NCBI GenBank assembly: GCA_028023455.1
Contig: JAQFVV010012673.1
Location: 478,567-542,566, forward strand
DNA length: 64,000 nt
From: Epiperipatus broadwayi
Taxonomy: Eukaryota; Onychophora; Udeonychophora; Euonychophora; Peripatidae
Direction: 5' to 3'
The notes under the pieces: generated by a model
The model's database searches: none
What the model was told of the DNA's origin: nothing
What the model saw: only the letters and a program-made list of their open reading frames with translations
Translations under genes and position numbers: made by a program
In this document: one piece after another, positions 51,250 through 62,465 of the stretch
Numbering within the stretch: position 1 is the stretch's first letter
How the letters are laid out: each line of letters opens with the position of its first letter

Positions 51250-53417
51250 ATGGAAATAGTCCAATATAAAAATATCACCAACACATCTTTTGTAAAATAT
51301 CACCAACACATCTTTTGTAATTTTTAATATCTTTAAAAATGCAGTTATATAAAATTTTATTCTTATGTGTAGACCAAACAAAATGGCAAACTTGTGCAAC
51401 TATAAGCAGATGCATACATCAACATTTAGACATTTTATAATATTCATCTTGAGAAGAAGTGATGATGTTATCTTCAAAACCTTTCAATGAATCAATAACA
51501 AATGTTATAATGTATTTACAACCACTTTTATCTTGTTGTTCAATAATTTTTCAACCCATCTATCAATAGATATTTCTGTCACATCTAGTCAAGCCATAAT
51601 ATGACTTTCATCAATTACTTTGTTTTTAATTTTATCTACAAAATCAAAACATGAAGCAATAGGATTTTCAGCAAATCGAAAAATTTCTTGTAACAACCAA
51701 TATATTTAGATGTTGGACACATAAATGAACAACCAAAACCTATCATAATTCTCAAAGGATTTCCTTTTTTATGTAATTTTATATTTGCAAAAATATGAGG
51801 ATATATAATGCATGAAGGATATATATTATAGTACATGTGATGATGTGATGTGATGTGATGTATTATGGCTTCTCCTTAAACGAAGTCAAGAATATCTCAG
51901 CAATTATGCTCAGATAAACCTGTTAGCCACTTTATTTTACATTCCCCATTCTAAATTTACCCATAATCTGCTCTATCCCATTTCCACAACATAATTTTTG
52001 TCAACTCTATAACCTTTATATCTAAATCCCCCTTATCTTTTCCCAAACCCAGCATAAAAACCAATAATTCACTTTCTGTATAATCACTCTTTTCATATTT
52101 ATTTTTCCACAACTTCATTATATGTAACCTTTCTGTTTTCAAACATTTACATTCAATTAACAAATGCCTAATATTTTTAATTCCTTCCTTACATAATTTA
52201 TAAAATAAATCACCCATATTTTTCCATTTACATGTATATTTTTTGTAGCTAAAGATCCCGTTCGAGCCTTAAACAATAAACTACTTTCCTTACTATTATC
52301 ATATATTAACTCACACCTAATATTCTGTTTATTTCTATATATATTTAAACTCTTTTTACTCTCCATACTATTTCTCCATCTCTCTAACTCTCTAGTATTT
52401 ATTAATAAATTTATTCTTTTATCCCATTCCTTACTACTATAACACTCAATAATCCTCTTAACACAATCATCCCATCTTTTGTACAAATATACTGATATAA
52501 ATTCTTTATCCAAATCTTTTGCATACCGCATTACCTTTCTCACCCATCTTGTTACCTGCCATTTACTCATAACCCAATTAAATACTATTTTAGCTATTCT
52601 TTTATTATCCATAAACTGCAATCTACCAAACATTTTCATTTTACTTTTTGCATCTCTCATATGAAAACTTGACCTACCCGTTTCTCCTTCAATTGCCTCC
52701 CTTGCTGTCCATACTTCTGCATCCAATGCATGTCTTCCTACTTCCCTTTGAGCTTTTTCTAAATAATCTAATATCTTTTTACTAACATATAATGCATCAT
52801 TACCATATGTTAACCCTGCTATTGCAACTCCTTTCCATATAATTCTAGCTACATCATATTTATTATATGAAAATACTGTTAATTTCTTTATCGATCCCTT
52901 TCTTTTCTTTGTTTCATTTATCAATTTTTTCTCCCATTCATCCAAATAATTTTTCTGATTACTTAAAATAATTTCCAAATAACTATATCTATTCACCACA
53001 CTTAACTTAATTCTACATCTTCTCTTTCCTCCGTATTAACCATCATTATATTTGATTTTTCTTCACTAAATTTAATCCCCATCTCTTTACCCACCCTTGC
53101 ACATGTCCTCAACATAACTTCCATATCTTCTCTTTTTTCTGCACACAAAAATATATCATCCGCAAAAAAAGACCTGACAAAATATATACTCCCTTACTAC
53201 CTATTAACTGTATTTCTATCCCTCTTACTAATCTTTCTATTGCTCTTTCGATTTCACTCAAATACAACACAAACAAAATAGGTGACATAGGGCATCCTTG
53301 CCTTAGTCCCACATCATTTTAAACTTTAATTGATTCTATATTCTCTAATTGATATATATATATATATAAAATACATATTTTGCGGGTTCATCCGTGTTAA
53401 AAACTTTTAATATCAAT

Positions 53418-53461
53418 ATACTGACATTTCGACTTGGTCACACAAGCCATCCACAGAGTTA
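53418..53461 (-). ncRNA. Hammerhead-like motif in PLE4, left arm
   Basis: Mirror of the right-arm motif; reads GAAATGTC in place of GAAACGTC, and has the same CTGTGGA core variant. Confidence 0.5.
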
Positions 53462-53549
53462 TAAAAAGGTAGAAAGATGGTTGTAGAGGCGCTACAATCA
53501 CTGGTTTGAATAAAACATTAAAAATCCCACCAATAGCAAAAATGTTAAA

Positions 53550-53890
53550 TTTAAGAATGTTTTTTAAAGAAATCTTTCCAAATAGGAGGAAGTTTGCACG
53601 TATCATCTCGCTTATTGATACAATCTGGCCTTTTAAGTATCTCAATGGCTTCTCTGATTTTGCATTGGTAGAGATTATCACATCTGGATATGATCCTGGT
53701 ACTAGAAAAATCTATTTTATGACCTGAATCTATAGTATGGAGTGAGAGTGCTGATGATGATGAGTGTTGTTTAACTGCATTAGCATGCTCATCTCTCCTA
53801 ACACTGATGCGACGATTACTCATACCTATGTAAGAAGCTTTACAATTTTTACATGAGATTTGATAGACACCATGAGATTCAAGAGGGATT
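53550..53890 (-). pseudogene. GIY-YIG endonuclease C-terminal part, PLE4 left arm
   Basis: Minus-strand frame of about 110 codons from the palindrome centre: HGVYQISCKNCKASYIG contains the GIY- and YIG-type hallmarks, then RRISVRRDEH, SLHTIDSGHKIDF and REAIEILKRPDCIN. These are the usual blocks of a Penelope-like endonuclease. The reverse transcriptase is missing. The Trp in PPIWKDF is kept here. Confidence 0.85.
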
Positions 53891-53911
53891 GAATCCTTAG
53901 GCTAAGGATTC

Positions 53912-54224
53912 AATCCCTCTTGAATCTCATGGTGTCTATCAAATCTCATGTAAAAATTGTAAAGCTTCTTACATAGGTATGAGTAATCGTCGCATCAGTG
54001 TTAGGAGAGATGAGCATGCTAATGCAGTTAAACAACACTCATCATCATCAGCACTCTCACTCCATACTATAGATTCAGGTCATAAAATAGATTTTTCTAG
54101 TACCAGGATCATATCCAGATGTGATAATCTCTACCAATGCAAAATCAGAGAAGCCATTGAGATACTTAAAAGGCCAGATTGTATCAATAAGCGAGATGAT
54201 ACATGCAAACTTCCTCCTATTTGA
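53912..54224 (+). pseudogene. GIY-YIG endonuclease C-terminal part, PLE4 right arm
   Basis: Same protein as in the left arm on the opposite strand; it ends early at PPI because TGG became TGA at about 54222-54224. Otherwise identical in the coding part as far as I can see. Confidence 0.85.
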
Positions 54225-54340
54225 AAAGATTTCTTTAAAAAACATTCTTAAATTTAACATTTTTGCTATTGGTGGGATTTTTAATGTTTTATTCAAACCA
54301 GTGATTGTAGCGCCTCTACAACCGTCTTTCTACCTTTTTA

Positions 54341-54384
54341 TAACTCTGTGGATGGCTTGTGTGACCAAGTCGAAACGTCAGTAT
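54341..54384 (+). ncRNA. Hammerhead-like motif in PLE4, right arm
   Basis: CTGTGGA (54346-54352; consensus CTGANGA, so A6 is T), then helix II GGCTTG/CAAGTC, GAAAC and GTC, then AGT pairing with ACT as a short helix I. Penelope-like elements are known to have minimal hammerheads with GAAACGTC at this position. The A6 change predicts weak or no cleavage. Confidence 0.52.
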
Positions 54385-54809
54385 ATTGATATTAAAAGTT
54401 TTTAACACGGATGAACCCGCAAAATATGTATTTTATATATTTAACCCGTGCAAATCTTCTTTTTAACATATATATATATATATATTATTTTCATATAATT
54501 TCTTAATAATATCTATTAAAGCTTCATCCATTCCCAAATTTGCTAAACTTATCCATAATCTATTTCTATTTACTCTATCATATGCCTTCTCTATATCTAT
54601 AAAACTCATATATAACTGTTTACCTGCATTCCTACTCATATCCATAAGTTGTGTAACTACAAATAAACTATCTCCTATACGCCTATCTAATCTAAAACCT
54701 CCTTGCATTTCCCCCACTACATTATTCCCTTCCATCCATTTTACAACTTTACTAGTCACCATATACGAGAAAACTTTATATAAAACTGATGTTACTTTAT
54801 ATCTGCCAT

Positions 54810-55600
54810 GTAGGAGCAAAAACGAATACCAAATTCTACATTCGTAATTGCTAAATTGAACATGTGCAATGCTATATCATAGAATATTCTGCAGACTAGC
54901 AATAGTGTCCTGCAAAGTGCTAATACGATGTTAGTCTAGATTTATTTCAGAGAGTGTTGTGAATGAGTTAAGTGAAAATTAAACAGGTGACAGATTGGTA
55001 AATTTTCGTCCAAAGTCCAATATTTTTACATTGTGTAGACTCTTTGTAGTCAGTAACAGTAGTGCAATAAAATTAAATATCACATCAATATCAAATCAAA
55101 TATGTAGACTATATTGTCAACATCTGTTAAAAAAGTCTTCCATTTTTAGGGTGTAAATGGTTGTCACAAATTATAGAATGTATATATTGAGTGAAACTTG
55201 ACAAATGTCTCAAGCATATACAACTCTCTTATATTGTAAATGTCAACTTGAAGACCCATTATGTGGCTAAGATCATCCACAAGGGGGTGTCACTAGATAA
55301 AAATATTCTAAAAATTTAAGACATGAAAATTTCTTGTCATATCATATACTGATTGTACTCTTTTAGGGTTAAATACTGTAGTACTTAATTTATTTCATAT
55401 TCTTTTACGATGGATTAAAATGAGTAAAAATTATCTCAGTTACTTGAATCTTAGCACTCGATTATTTAAGAAAAGCCTTTGATGACATCTTAGTATAATT
55501 TAATAATATCATTTGTCTAACTATCTTTAATCTACAATAGATGAGAGTATATACTTAAATGATTATTCTGTAAATCTATGCAATTGGATAGAGTAATACA
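54810..55600 (+). repeat. Long dispersed repeat, copy 2
   Basis: Direct-orientation match to 47575-48920, starting where LINE-A copy c ends and running into the long (TA)n tract. Landmarks as in copy 1. Confidence 0.6.
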
Positions 55601-55601
55601 T

Positions 55602-55712
<111 letters not shown>

Positions 55713-55729
55713 TTCTAATATTTTCACAG

Positions 55730-55916
55730 ATAAATGATGATTTCATATTATTATTTTCAGGATATTTTATGTGGTAAGATAGCTAAATAGATGAGGTTTC
55801 GGTACAATAACAAGTACCTATTTTAAAGAGAATGCTTTGAAAAAGATACTGTTAGTGTACCAAAACGTCAGCTATTTAGCTATTTTACCACATGGAATAT
55901 CCTGAAAATAATATAT
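55730..55916. repeat. Inverted pair of PLE-type 3' ends with hammerhead halves
   Basis: ATTATTTTCAGGATATT...GATAGCTAAATAG (about 55758-55816) is inverted at about 55868-55914. On the minus strand the left arm has a perfect stem GGTAC/GTACC (55825-55842) followed by GAAACC. On the plus strand the right arm has GTACCAAAACGTCAGC. Both look like the helix II, GAAAC and cleavage half of PLE hammerheads, without a recognisable CTGANGA. TA runs flank both sides (55604-55709; 55911-55921). Confidence 0.5.
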
Positions 55917-55929
55917 ATATATGTAAGTG

Positions 55930-56060
55930 TAATAATGTTCATGCCTAAATAGGTTTGTAAGTAATCATTAAAAGACAGTCAATACCTAGTCAATCCCAAT
56001 ATCAATAACAATCAACAATTTCAAACTGTTGCCAAGACAACCATCTTTATAATGAAGTTT
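55930..56060 (-). repeat. Dispersed repeat DR, copy 4
   Basis: Minus-strand match to the other DR copies (AGTCAATCCCAATATC, CAACAATTTCAAACTGTTG). Confidence 0.65.
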
Positions 56061-56756
56061 ACCGTAATCATACCTCACTTTAATTAATTATTGTTGCTGT
56101 TTTATTTATGCTGTAATGGAATATCTAAATGGAGTAATTTAAATAAAAATGCATGCATAATTATCATTATAGTATAGCAATAATAAATTTAAGAGAGCTA
56201 TGATTATGGGGAACTTCACTGAGAGTGCACTCAGCTTTCGGTTATAAAGAATAAATAAACCACTTTGTTATGCAAATGAACAAATATTTGCACATTTGAA
56301 TTACAAATACAAACAAAAGGAAAAAACAATAAATATTTCATGCAGTATAAAATAAACAATTTATTGCCACCACGACTGTGGTTAGTAATGATTAACACCA
56401 GCTACATAATCCTATATCTCTGCACAATATAGATATAAGCAATAAGTTATTTTAAAAAAACATATCAATAAGAATACTCACAATAATATAAACAACAATA
56501 AGGACACATTCTCATGAAGTTGAAATTATACGTTGGACTATTTTCATCATCTATTATTAATTGTTCAATGTTTTTTTTTTAAAAAAATTAAATAAGTTTT
56601 TCATATGATAATATCAAATGACACCATAAATTCAACTGTGATCATTCATAATGTTTGGAAAACTACCATTGATCTTGCTTAACCATAAAAAAAAGTGGAG
56701 AAATTGGGAGGAACCTCATTGATAAGTATATGTTCGACTGACTATTGTCTTTGATA
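56061..56756. other. AT-rich non-coding stretch
   Basis: Nothing recognised. Confidence 0.5.
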
Positions 56757-56960
56757 TAATCACCTTGTTGGTTAGAGTGTTGCCTTAAATTGAATATTCA
56801 CAAATCTACAAAGTCACATGTTTGATTAGCTAGGTAATACTGACACTAGTCAATCCAGCAACATCTGAAGAAGAGGAGAACAATACCATTCATAACATTG
56901 TCGTATATAGCAACCTGCATGCGATTACTAGCTGTTAAATGTATTCAAAAGTTTTAATAT
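56757..56960 (+). repeat. Possible tRNA-derived SINE of a second family
   Basis: TTGGTTAGAGTGTTGCC is A-box-like and ACATGTTTGATTAGC lies in the B-box position about 55 bases later. A CTGAAGAAG stretch follows in the body. Only one copy is seen, so the call is weak. Confidence 0.4.
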
Positions 56961-58579
56961 GAGTTTTTTAAAAAAAATATTATCCAATTAATATTACATG
57001 ATGGAAATAGTTTAACATGTAATTATAACTATAACATCACCATCACAAACTTTCAGATAAACATTCTTACGAAGGATTACTAAAATAAGCAAATATGAAC
57101 TCGGTATAGATTTAAAATATATATAATCAATATATTCTGTGCAATTTCTCTCAGCAGTAAAATAATTGACTAATCCTGTCATTTAAAAGCTTAACACTAC
57201 ATGACTTATTGAATGATTGTCTATTTAGTAACATTTGTTTGTGTAGTTTAATACAGTTGTACACTGAGGTATTCAACAGTAAAAGTTACTCAAATCAAAT
57301 TTTCAGTCTCTTGAACACTATATAATCTCCAAATAGATGTTGTGGATTAATTTCTAAGCTTATCTTAATAATGAACTAATCAAATTTATATATCTCCTTA
57401 AATTAGATTCAATGTATAATAACACAGTTCACTATAGAAAAGCAATAATATAAGCAAATGGTTAATGCTCTACAACAGGAAATTATATAACTATGCCAGT
57501 GAATAGATCTGTCCACAATAAAGGGAGAGAACTGGCTAAAATGGAAGATTTATTAGGGGGAGGGAGGCAGATGACAGTCAATGTTACTGTTTCATAATTA
57601 TGACAGTATAGTAATTCATGGTCTAGAATTAATCTGACTGTAATCGCATGGTCCACTACTTTTTGGAACTCTGTTATGCTTAAGAAATGGCTTGTAGCAA
57701 ATAGTATTGGATTTTTCAAACAAACAAGCCAATCTGGATGTATTAAGTTTTATTAAAAGTAACCATATTCTCCTAAATTGTTAGTTTTTTACTGCTAACA
57801 TCTTTGTATTTGCAATTCCACTAATACTTGTAACTGTTATAAATATATTATTATTGTAGTGCAATAAATGTTTTTGTACCACTTCCTATTTCTATCTCAT
57901 TTATTTATCAGATGGGGAGATTATTTACAGGAAGCAAAACCATTGTCAACTCATTATAGCTTTAGTAAAACCTTTTTTCAAATACTGGACTTGTCCTTAC
58001 TTAATGTTATCAAAGATCAGATTCACGTTTACAACAAAATTAATCATCAATAAAAAGAAATAAAGAGATCAATTGGAGTGCTAGGTTGAGATCCATTTGA
58101 GAGAGAAAACTGCAACACTTTTAAATGTTTCGATAACATCAGATTACTGCTAGATGTTGAATGACAGTTACTATGTCATTCATAGAATCAAAGAATCTCA
58201 CAATGATGTATGATTAGATGTGGAACAGGAATTGGCTAGCTACAGTCATCATTGCAACTGAATATGATGCCAGCCATAGATAGGATGGAAGTAGCAAGAA
58301 TCTAAAAGGAAATCATAAAATCCTTCTCAAACATGAGCTGTACCTTTAATAGCTAGACTTGCAAAGATCACAAATTGTTACAGAGGTGAACTACTATAAC
58401 TAATTGTTCGTATATATTCTGTGTATAAAATAGTATATATATTGTATAGTGAATACATTTGAAGCTCCAGGTTTGTGAAGAGTGCCTGGTTTTAATATAT
58501 CTATATATAAGCTTGTAGCCCACCCATCCCTCTTCTATATTTAAATGCATATTGTCCTATACATGAGGGGTTTGAGTGA
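56961..58579. other. Non-coding stretch
   Basis: A segment at about 57000-57060 (ATGGAAATAGT...CATCACAAACTTTC) matches the PLE3 region at 50514-50574 in inverted orientation. Frames at 57483-57719 and 57868-58053 have no signature. Nothing else is supported. Confidence 0.45.
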
Positions 58580-58925
58580 CTTCAGGTCAGCATAAGCTTG
58601 GCAATAATGTTGGCATCGGTATGGGATTTGGCTTTTCATCGTCAGATTTTAAATGATATGGATGGCTGAAAAGTTGGAGGATGGAGTGGATTGAGACCTA
58701 TCCATTAAAGTGTGAAGATTTGCTATCTTAATATAAACTGAGCACTGATTATATATACGTGTGGTAGATGATAGTCTGGACCAATTGATGAGTGCTGGTT
58801 TAGCATGAAATAGGTATATTGGTGATTACTTATCTTTTCTACATGTGTGTGTGAACATGTGTATCACTTGTATGAGATAGTGAAAGATAGTGGCTACTTG
58901 AAAGTCTGAGTTCAAACCCCCTATA
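58580..58925 (+). repeat. Single diverged copy of the 36.4-37.2 kb foldback arm
   Basis: Matches the right arm at 36840-37198: GATTGAGACCTATCCATTAA, TCTGGACCAA, TTTAGCATGAAATA and a TGAAAGTCTGAGTTCAAACC end. It ends at a T-arm-like motif, so a tRNA-related 3' end is possible. Confidence 0.65.
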
Positions 58926-60397
58926 TTTTAATAAATATTCTTATATTTATTTTCAGAGTTGTGTGTTATTTTTAAGTGAACAAGAATAAACTCCCGGTTA
59001 TATCACCGTATAGAGACAACAAAAACATATATAAATATAATCAAAAAATATTATATTGTTATTACCATTATATAATAAACAATTTCTTTGATGTGGCATC
59101 TTATATTTACAAAACTAGATTTACTATTTGGAAGACCTATAAACTTCAAGCAGATATTTCTAGGAGTTTTAAATTGTTTCAATTATTTTGTGCACGCACC
59201 CTAACACATTTACTATGAAAACTTAATTTTATATTTAGGACTTTATATTAATATAATTGCATATCCATACACTTTTACAGTAGTTGTTTAAAATACACTA
59301 TTTTAAACCATCAAATCATTTTCTCTTCATTGATTTTTGAAACCTTTAATTCAGTAGAGACTTTGAAAATCTCTCTTCGCAGTCTCCATTAATGAAGTGC
59401 GTAACCGCCGATCTCATTTTTCACAAAAGAAAAACGGAGTCAAAAAAAAAAAAAAAAACTAACTTAATATTGAATTAAGCATTTTATAAAATCAAGTTAT
59501 ATAATTTTCTAATTTTACCACAAGTGTTGAAATTACTTTATGGAAATTAAACAGAGATATCGTATATAAATTGTTTTACGATTGAGAAATCGTAATCTTT
59601 TTGCTTCGTTAGGTTTTTTTTTGAAAGTTTTAAAAATATGTCAGCTTCATTCCAGTAGAATTTTTGGCTTTAGTGATTTTTAAACGACCCTTTTGCATAG
59701 CCCATTTGCGATATCGACATAACCCTTTATCACTTATCTTTCGAAAAAAATCTTCCGAAATGTGTGCGCATTTACTTTTTTAAAAAAATCCAATAATCCT
59801 ATGCTAGGAAATCATTTAAGTTCGAACATTTCTAAATTCAAATCCCAAAAGAAATTGTTCGAGTTTCAATCCAAGAACCTATTGCAATCGTGCCTGTCAG
59901 TTTGACACTTCATTAATCATACAGGCGACCTGTGTAGTTTAGCACAATGACAAAGTATCAAATTATGGGGTGTGAGATTCTGGGATTGCTTACAGTGGTG
60001 CCACTTCCGGCATTTACATTTTTAATAAAATCTCTAACAACAAGAATAGTTAATTACTTAATTACTTGTCACGTGATATGTTCAGATTTGATATTTTCGC
60101 AAACATTAGTGAAAAGGACTAAATACTCAGAGAGAGTATGTTTAATGCAACGCGAGTTACAACAATGAGGTTTCTTCTTACTCTAAAATAGTAAAAATAA
60201 TAAGTGTTTCTTGTAATCTGCATTTCAATGATGTATTAAAAAGATTAGAATGTATTATGCACTTATAAATAAAAATAACTGTGTTGGATAACAACTAATG
60301 GTGATTTATTACAGATGATGATCATGTGAATCATTTTCTTGTTATATAACCCTCAGCTTGTTGCTTTCATTTCTATTCACTTAATTCGTACATCTCC

Positions 60398-60401
<4 letters not shown>
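58926..60401. other. Non-coding stretch
   Basis: AT-rich with a more complex part at 59340-60180. The frames at 58976-59218 and 59947-60168 have no family signature. No repeat partner seen. Confidence 0.45.
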
Positions 60402-60402
<1 letters not shown>

Positions 60403-60473
<71 letters not shown>

Positions 60474-60487
60474 AACACACACACATA
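60403..60487. repeat. (CT)n then (CA)n compound microsatellite
   Basis: About 60 bases of CT repeat followed by about 25 bases of CA-rich repeat. Confidence 0.95.
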
Positions 60488-60889
60488 TATCTCTAATTTT
60501 ATTTTTATTGTTATGTCATCCCTGTAACTCAATGTTCACCATTTCCCAATTTCTGATCTAGTTGAATCTTTGCATTCATAGGTATTTTCATGGGCAATGT
60601 ATTGTTTTTGATTAGCTAACAATTTTAGCAATGAAATAAATTAAAATTTCATATGCAATTTTGGTACTATATGTATGTAGTAGCATTTTTGGTAATTATA
60701 GAAATGTAATGATTATTATTATTTTAATTTTTCCAGTGTAGTTAAAATCGAATTTAATTAGATTCGCCTCATTGCAGTAGTTCATTGTTATATATAGAAA
60801 ACTAAAAAGACCCAAAAATTAAAGAAACATTTGTATAAATGTGCTAAAAAGTGAAAAAATTTTGGTAGCCTCTCTTATACCTAACAATC
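60488..60889. other. AT-rich non-coding stretch
   Basis: Nothing recognised. Confidence 0.5.
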
Positions 60890-61335
60890 AAAAAACCTTC
60901 TCATTTCATCTACCTATATCATGTGGCCTTTTTCTTTTATTATATTTTGGGATCCAATTAAAAACTTCAACTATTATTATCTCTTCTAACAACAGTCAAG
61001 CCCCACTTCATTCTTAATTCTTTCAATAATTACAACATGTTTGTTTTCTCACCAATGTATTTTATTTTTGATCCGCTCTTGTTACTTCTATATTTCTCCA
61101 TACCTCATTGAGTCACCTGAATTTCTTCTGTATTGCTTTTTTATTATGTATCCCAGACTCAAATCCATAAGTAACAACTTGTAAAACATATTTATTAAAA
61201 GTCTTCATTTTCAAACTAACACCTAGGTATATATATATTTTTAAATTTGACATTTCTACCAAAAACATTTCAAACAAGTTTAATTCAGTGATTACTTTCA
61301 TCCTTTATGTTTCCATTAATGTTAAGTTTAAAATG
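60890..61335 (-). pseudogene. RTE LINE relic
   Basis: The minus strand gives SLKMKTFNKYVLQVVTYGFESGI and NKKAIQKKF, lining up with CLKRKVFNKCVLPVLTYGSETWT and NRRAIQRLQ of the RTE at 39949-43237. A frameshifted continuation follows to about 60950. Dead fragment of the polymerase C-terminus. Confidence 0.75.
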
Positions 61336-62192
61336 TTCAATTGTAACTCTTGATTTAAAAAACGCTGGTAAAAATTGATGGACAGTGCATCCAAGTGTTT
61401 ATTTGGGAAAGCAGAAGAAAATTTATTTAGTATGATAATACAAATATTTTTTAAAAATTTTTTAAACTATATTATTTTTTAATTTCACAGTTACTGTAGG
61501 GCATTTCTCCTCAGTAAAATTGGCCACTATTAATTATTTCTAAATATATATTTCATAATATTTGTTTGCCCTGCATGATTTGATCCAGCAATAAAATAAC
61601 AGACTAGTGCTTAGAATTCGTCAATTCCAGCCCATTCTGTCTCTTCTGATGCTAAAACATCTTATGAATTAATGAGTAATGAAGTGTTTTTAACAAATAT
61701 GTGAAATTTATTACACCACAATCTTTTCCTTCCATTCCACTCAATCAATCAAAAGCATTAAGGCTGTTTTTCACTATTCTAAACTGAGTTACAGACTACC
61801 TAGAAATTGATTTTGGGTATTAGACTATTCTTTTTTTATCTTTTTAAAAATACACTTCCAAAGTTTATTGAAAAAATATTTAATACAGTTCTGGACTGGT
61901 CCAACATCTGTAGAAAAGTTTGCTACCTTGTCATGTCTATCAAAGTGAGCTGTCAAATGGTTAGTATAGGCAAATACCTGATCCAATTAGATGAAGCAAG
62001 AATTTCTAGTTGCTGAAAGTATTTTTTTTACAAAATATTTCTTTATATATTTTATACTGCACTTATTATCTACATAAATTTATTTCAAATTGTCACCTCA
62101 AGTTAAAATTGTACTGGCTATAGCAGAATACACACTCTTTTAAAGAAATGATTAAAATAATCAATTTATGGGTACCCCACCTATACATATAT
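61336..62192. other. AT-rich non-coding stretch
   Basis: A 69-codon frame (61807-62016) has no signature. Nothing else supported. Confidence 0.45.
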
Positions 62193-62210
62193 ATATATTG
62201 ATTTGTATAT

Positions 62211-62246
<36 letters not shown>
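62193..62246. repeat. (TA)n microsatellite
   Basis: Two TA runs interrupted by TTGATTTGTATATTACA. Confidence 0.9.
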
Positions 62247-62247
<1 letters not shown>

Positions 62248-62289
62248 TAACTATACGAAAAATGAGAAGTTCCAGCTATAACTTATTTT

Positions 62290-62465
62290 ATAGCCTCCAC
62301 ATTGTAGCCAATTCTAAGTATACAAAAGATGATGTTTAATAGGGTGTCCTCATTGTGGGCCAATTGTAAGTAAAATGGATTTTCGTAAGTATAATCAAAG
62401 ATATCTAAGTACCATTTCCTTTGTGCGACCGCATTACAAGCCAATTCTAATAAATGAAAAGTTAT
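62290..62465. repeat. Degenerate tandem repeats with CCAATT motif
   Basis: Three irregularly spaced copies of a CATTGTAGCCAATTCTAAGTA-like motif (about 62308, 62351 and 62434) within otherwise similar surroundings. Possibly an old minisatellite. Confidence 0.45.

Larger units (their letters stand above)
49280..51836 (-). pseudogene. Penelope-like element relic (PLE3) with nested insertions
   Basis: Minus strand. The RT1 region is at 51836-51700 (HIFANIKLHKKGNPLRIMIGFG). A motif-C-like CVGDIFILD lies at about 51285-51260 (YVDD usual, first Asp lost), and a thumb remnant around 50450-50340. A GIY-YIG endonuclease remnant (VVYQIFCGMLSYIGE) lies at 49600-49540, and a C-terminal remnant runs to about 49280. 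The frame is broken throughout. The element is interrupted by the hammerhead palindrome at 49761-50072 and by 50565-51249 (a hammerhead element plus a terminal-inverted-repeat element). The endonuclease part is closest to PLE1 (YRIFCGCNLSYVGES), so these two may be one family. Confidence 0.82.
53362..54440. mobile_element. Near-perfect 1.08-kb palindrome of two Penelope-like 3' ends (PLE4)
   Basis: Arm 53362-53900 and arm 53902-54440 are inverted copies of 539 bp with a single-base spacer at 53901 and no indel. I see only about four mismatches. Each arm encodes the end of a GIY-YIG endonuclease reading outward (HGVYQISCKNCKASYIG, then MSNRRISVRRDEH), followed by a 3' region with a hammerhead-like motif and the motif ACACGGATGAACCCGC. 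In the left arm the frame reads LPPIWKDFFKKHS; the right arm has TGA for the Trp codon. The pair lies inside a LINE reverse transcriptase frame, with TA runs at 53352-53368 and 54470-54486. A further 28 bases (54441-54468) belong only to the right side. Confidence 0.92.
51841..54805 (-). pseudogene. 5'-truncated LINE-A (copy c), split by a PLE palindrome
   Basis: Minus strand order: SVLYKVFSYMVTSKVV and motif A MSFIDIEKAYDRVNRNRLW (54790-54540), ending at KKLYENN near 54485. After the inserted palindrome come motif B GLRQGCPMSPILF (53310-53270), a frameshifted motif C (about 53150), RYSYLEIILSNQKNYLDEWE (52990-52930), a long C-terminal domain (52157-52999) and a KNIRHLLIECKC cysteine end. A second frameshift lies in the overlap near 52200. 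The 3' tail at about 51841-51862 is GATGT repeats on the plus strand. The endonuclease is missing; clade uncertain. Copies a and b at 2565-3885 and 4390-4642 share this 3' end. Confidence 0.85.

Noticed and set aside
53397-54405. Mirror frames of 73-94 codons on both strands of the palindrome
   Set aside because: They are antisense to the GIY-YIG endonuclease frames and lack any motif.
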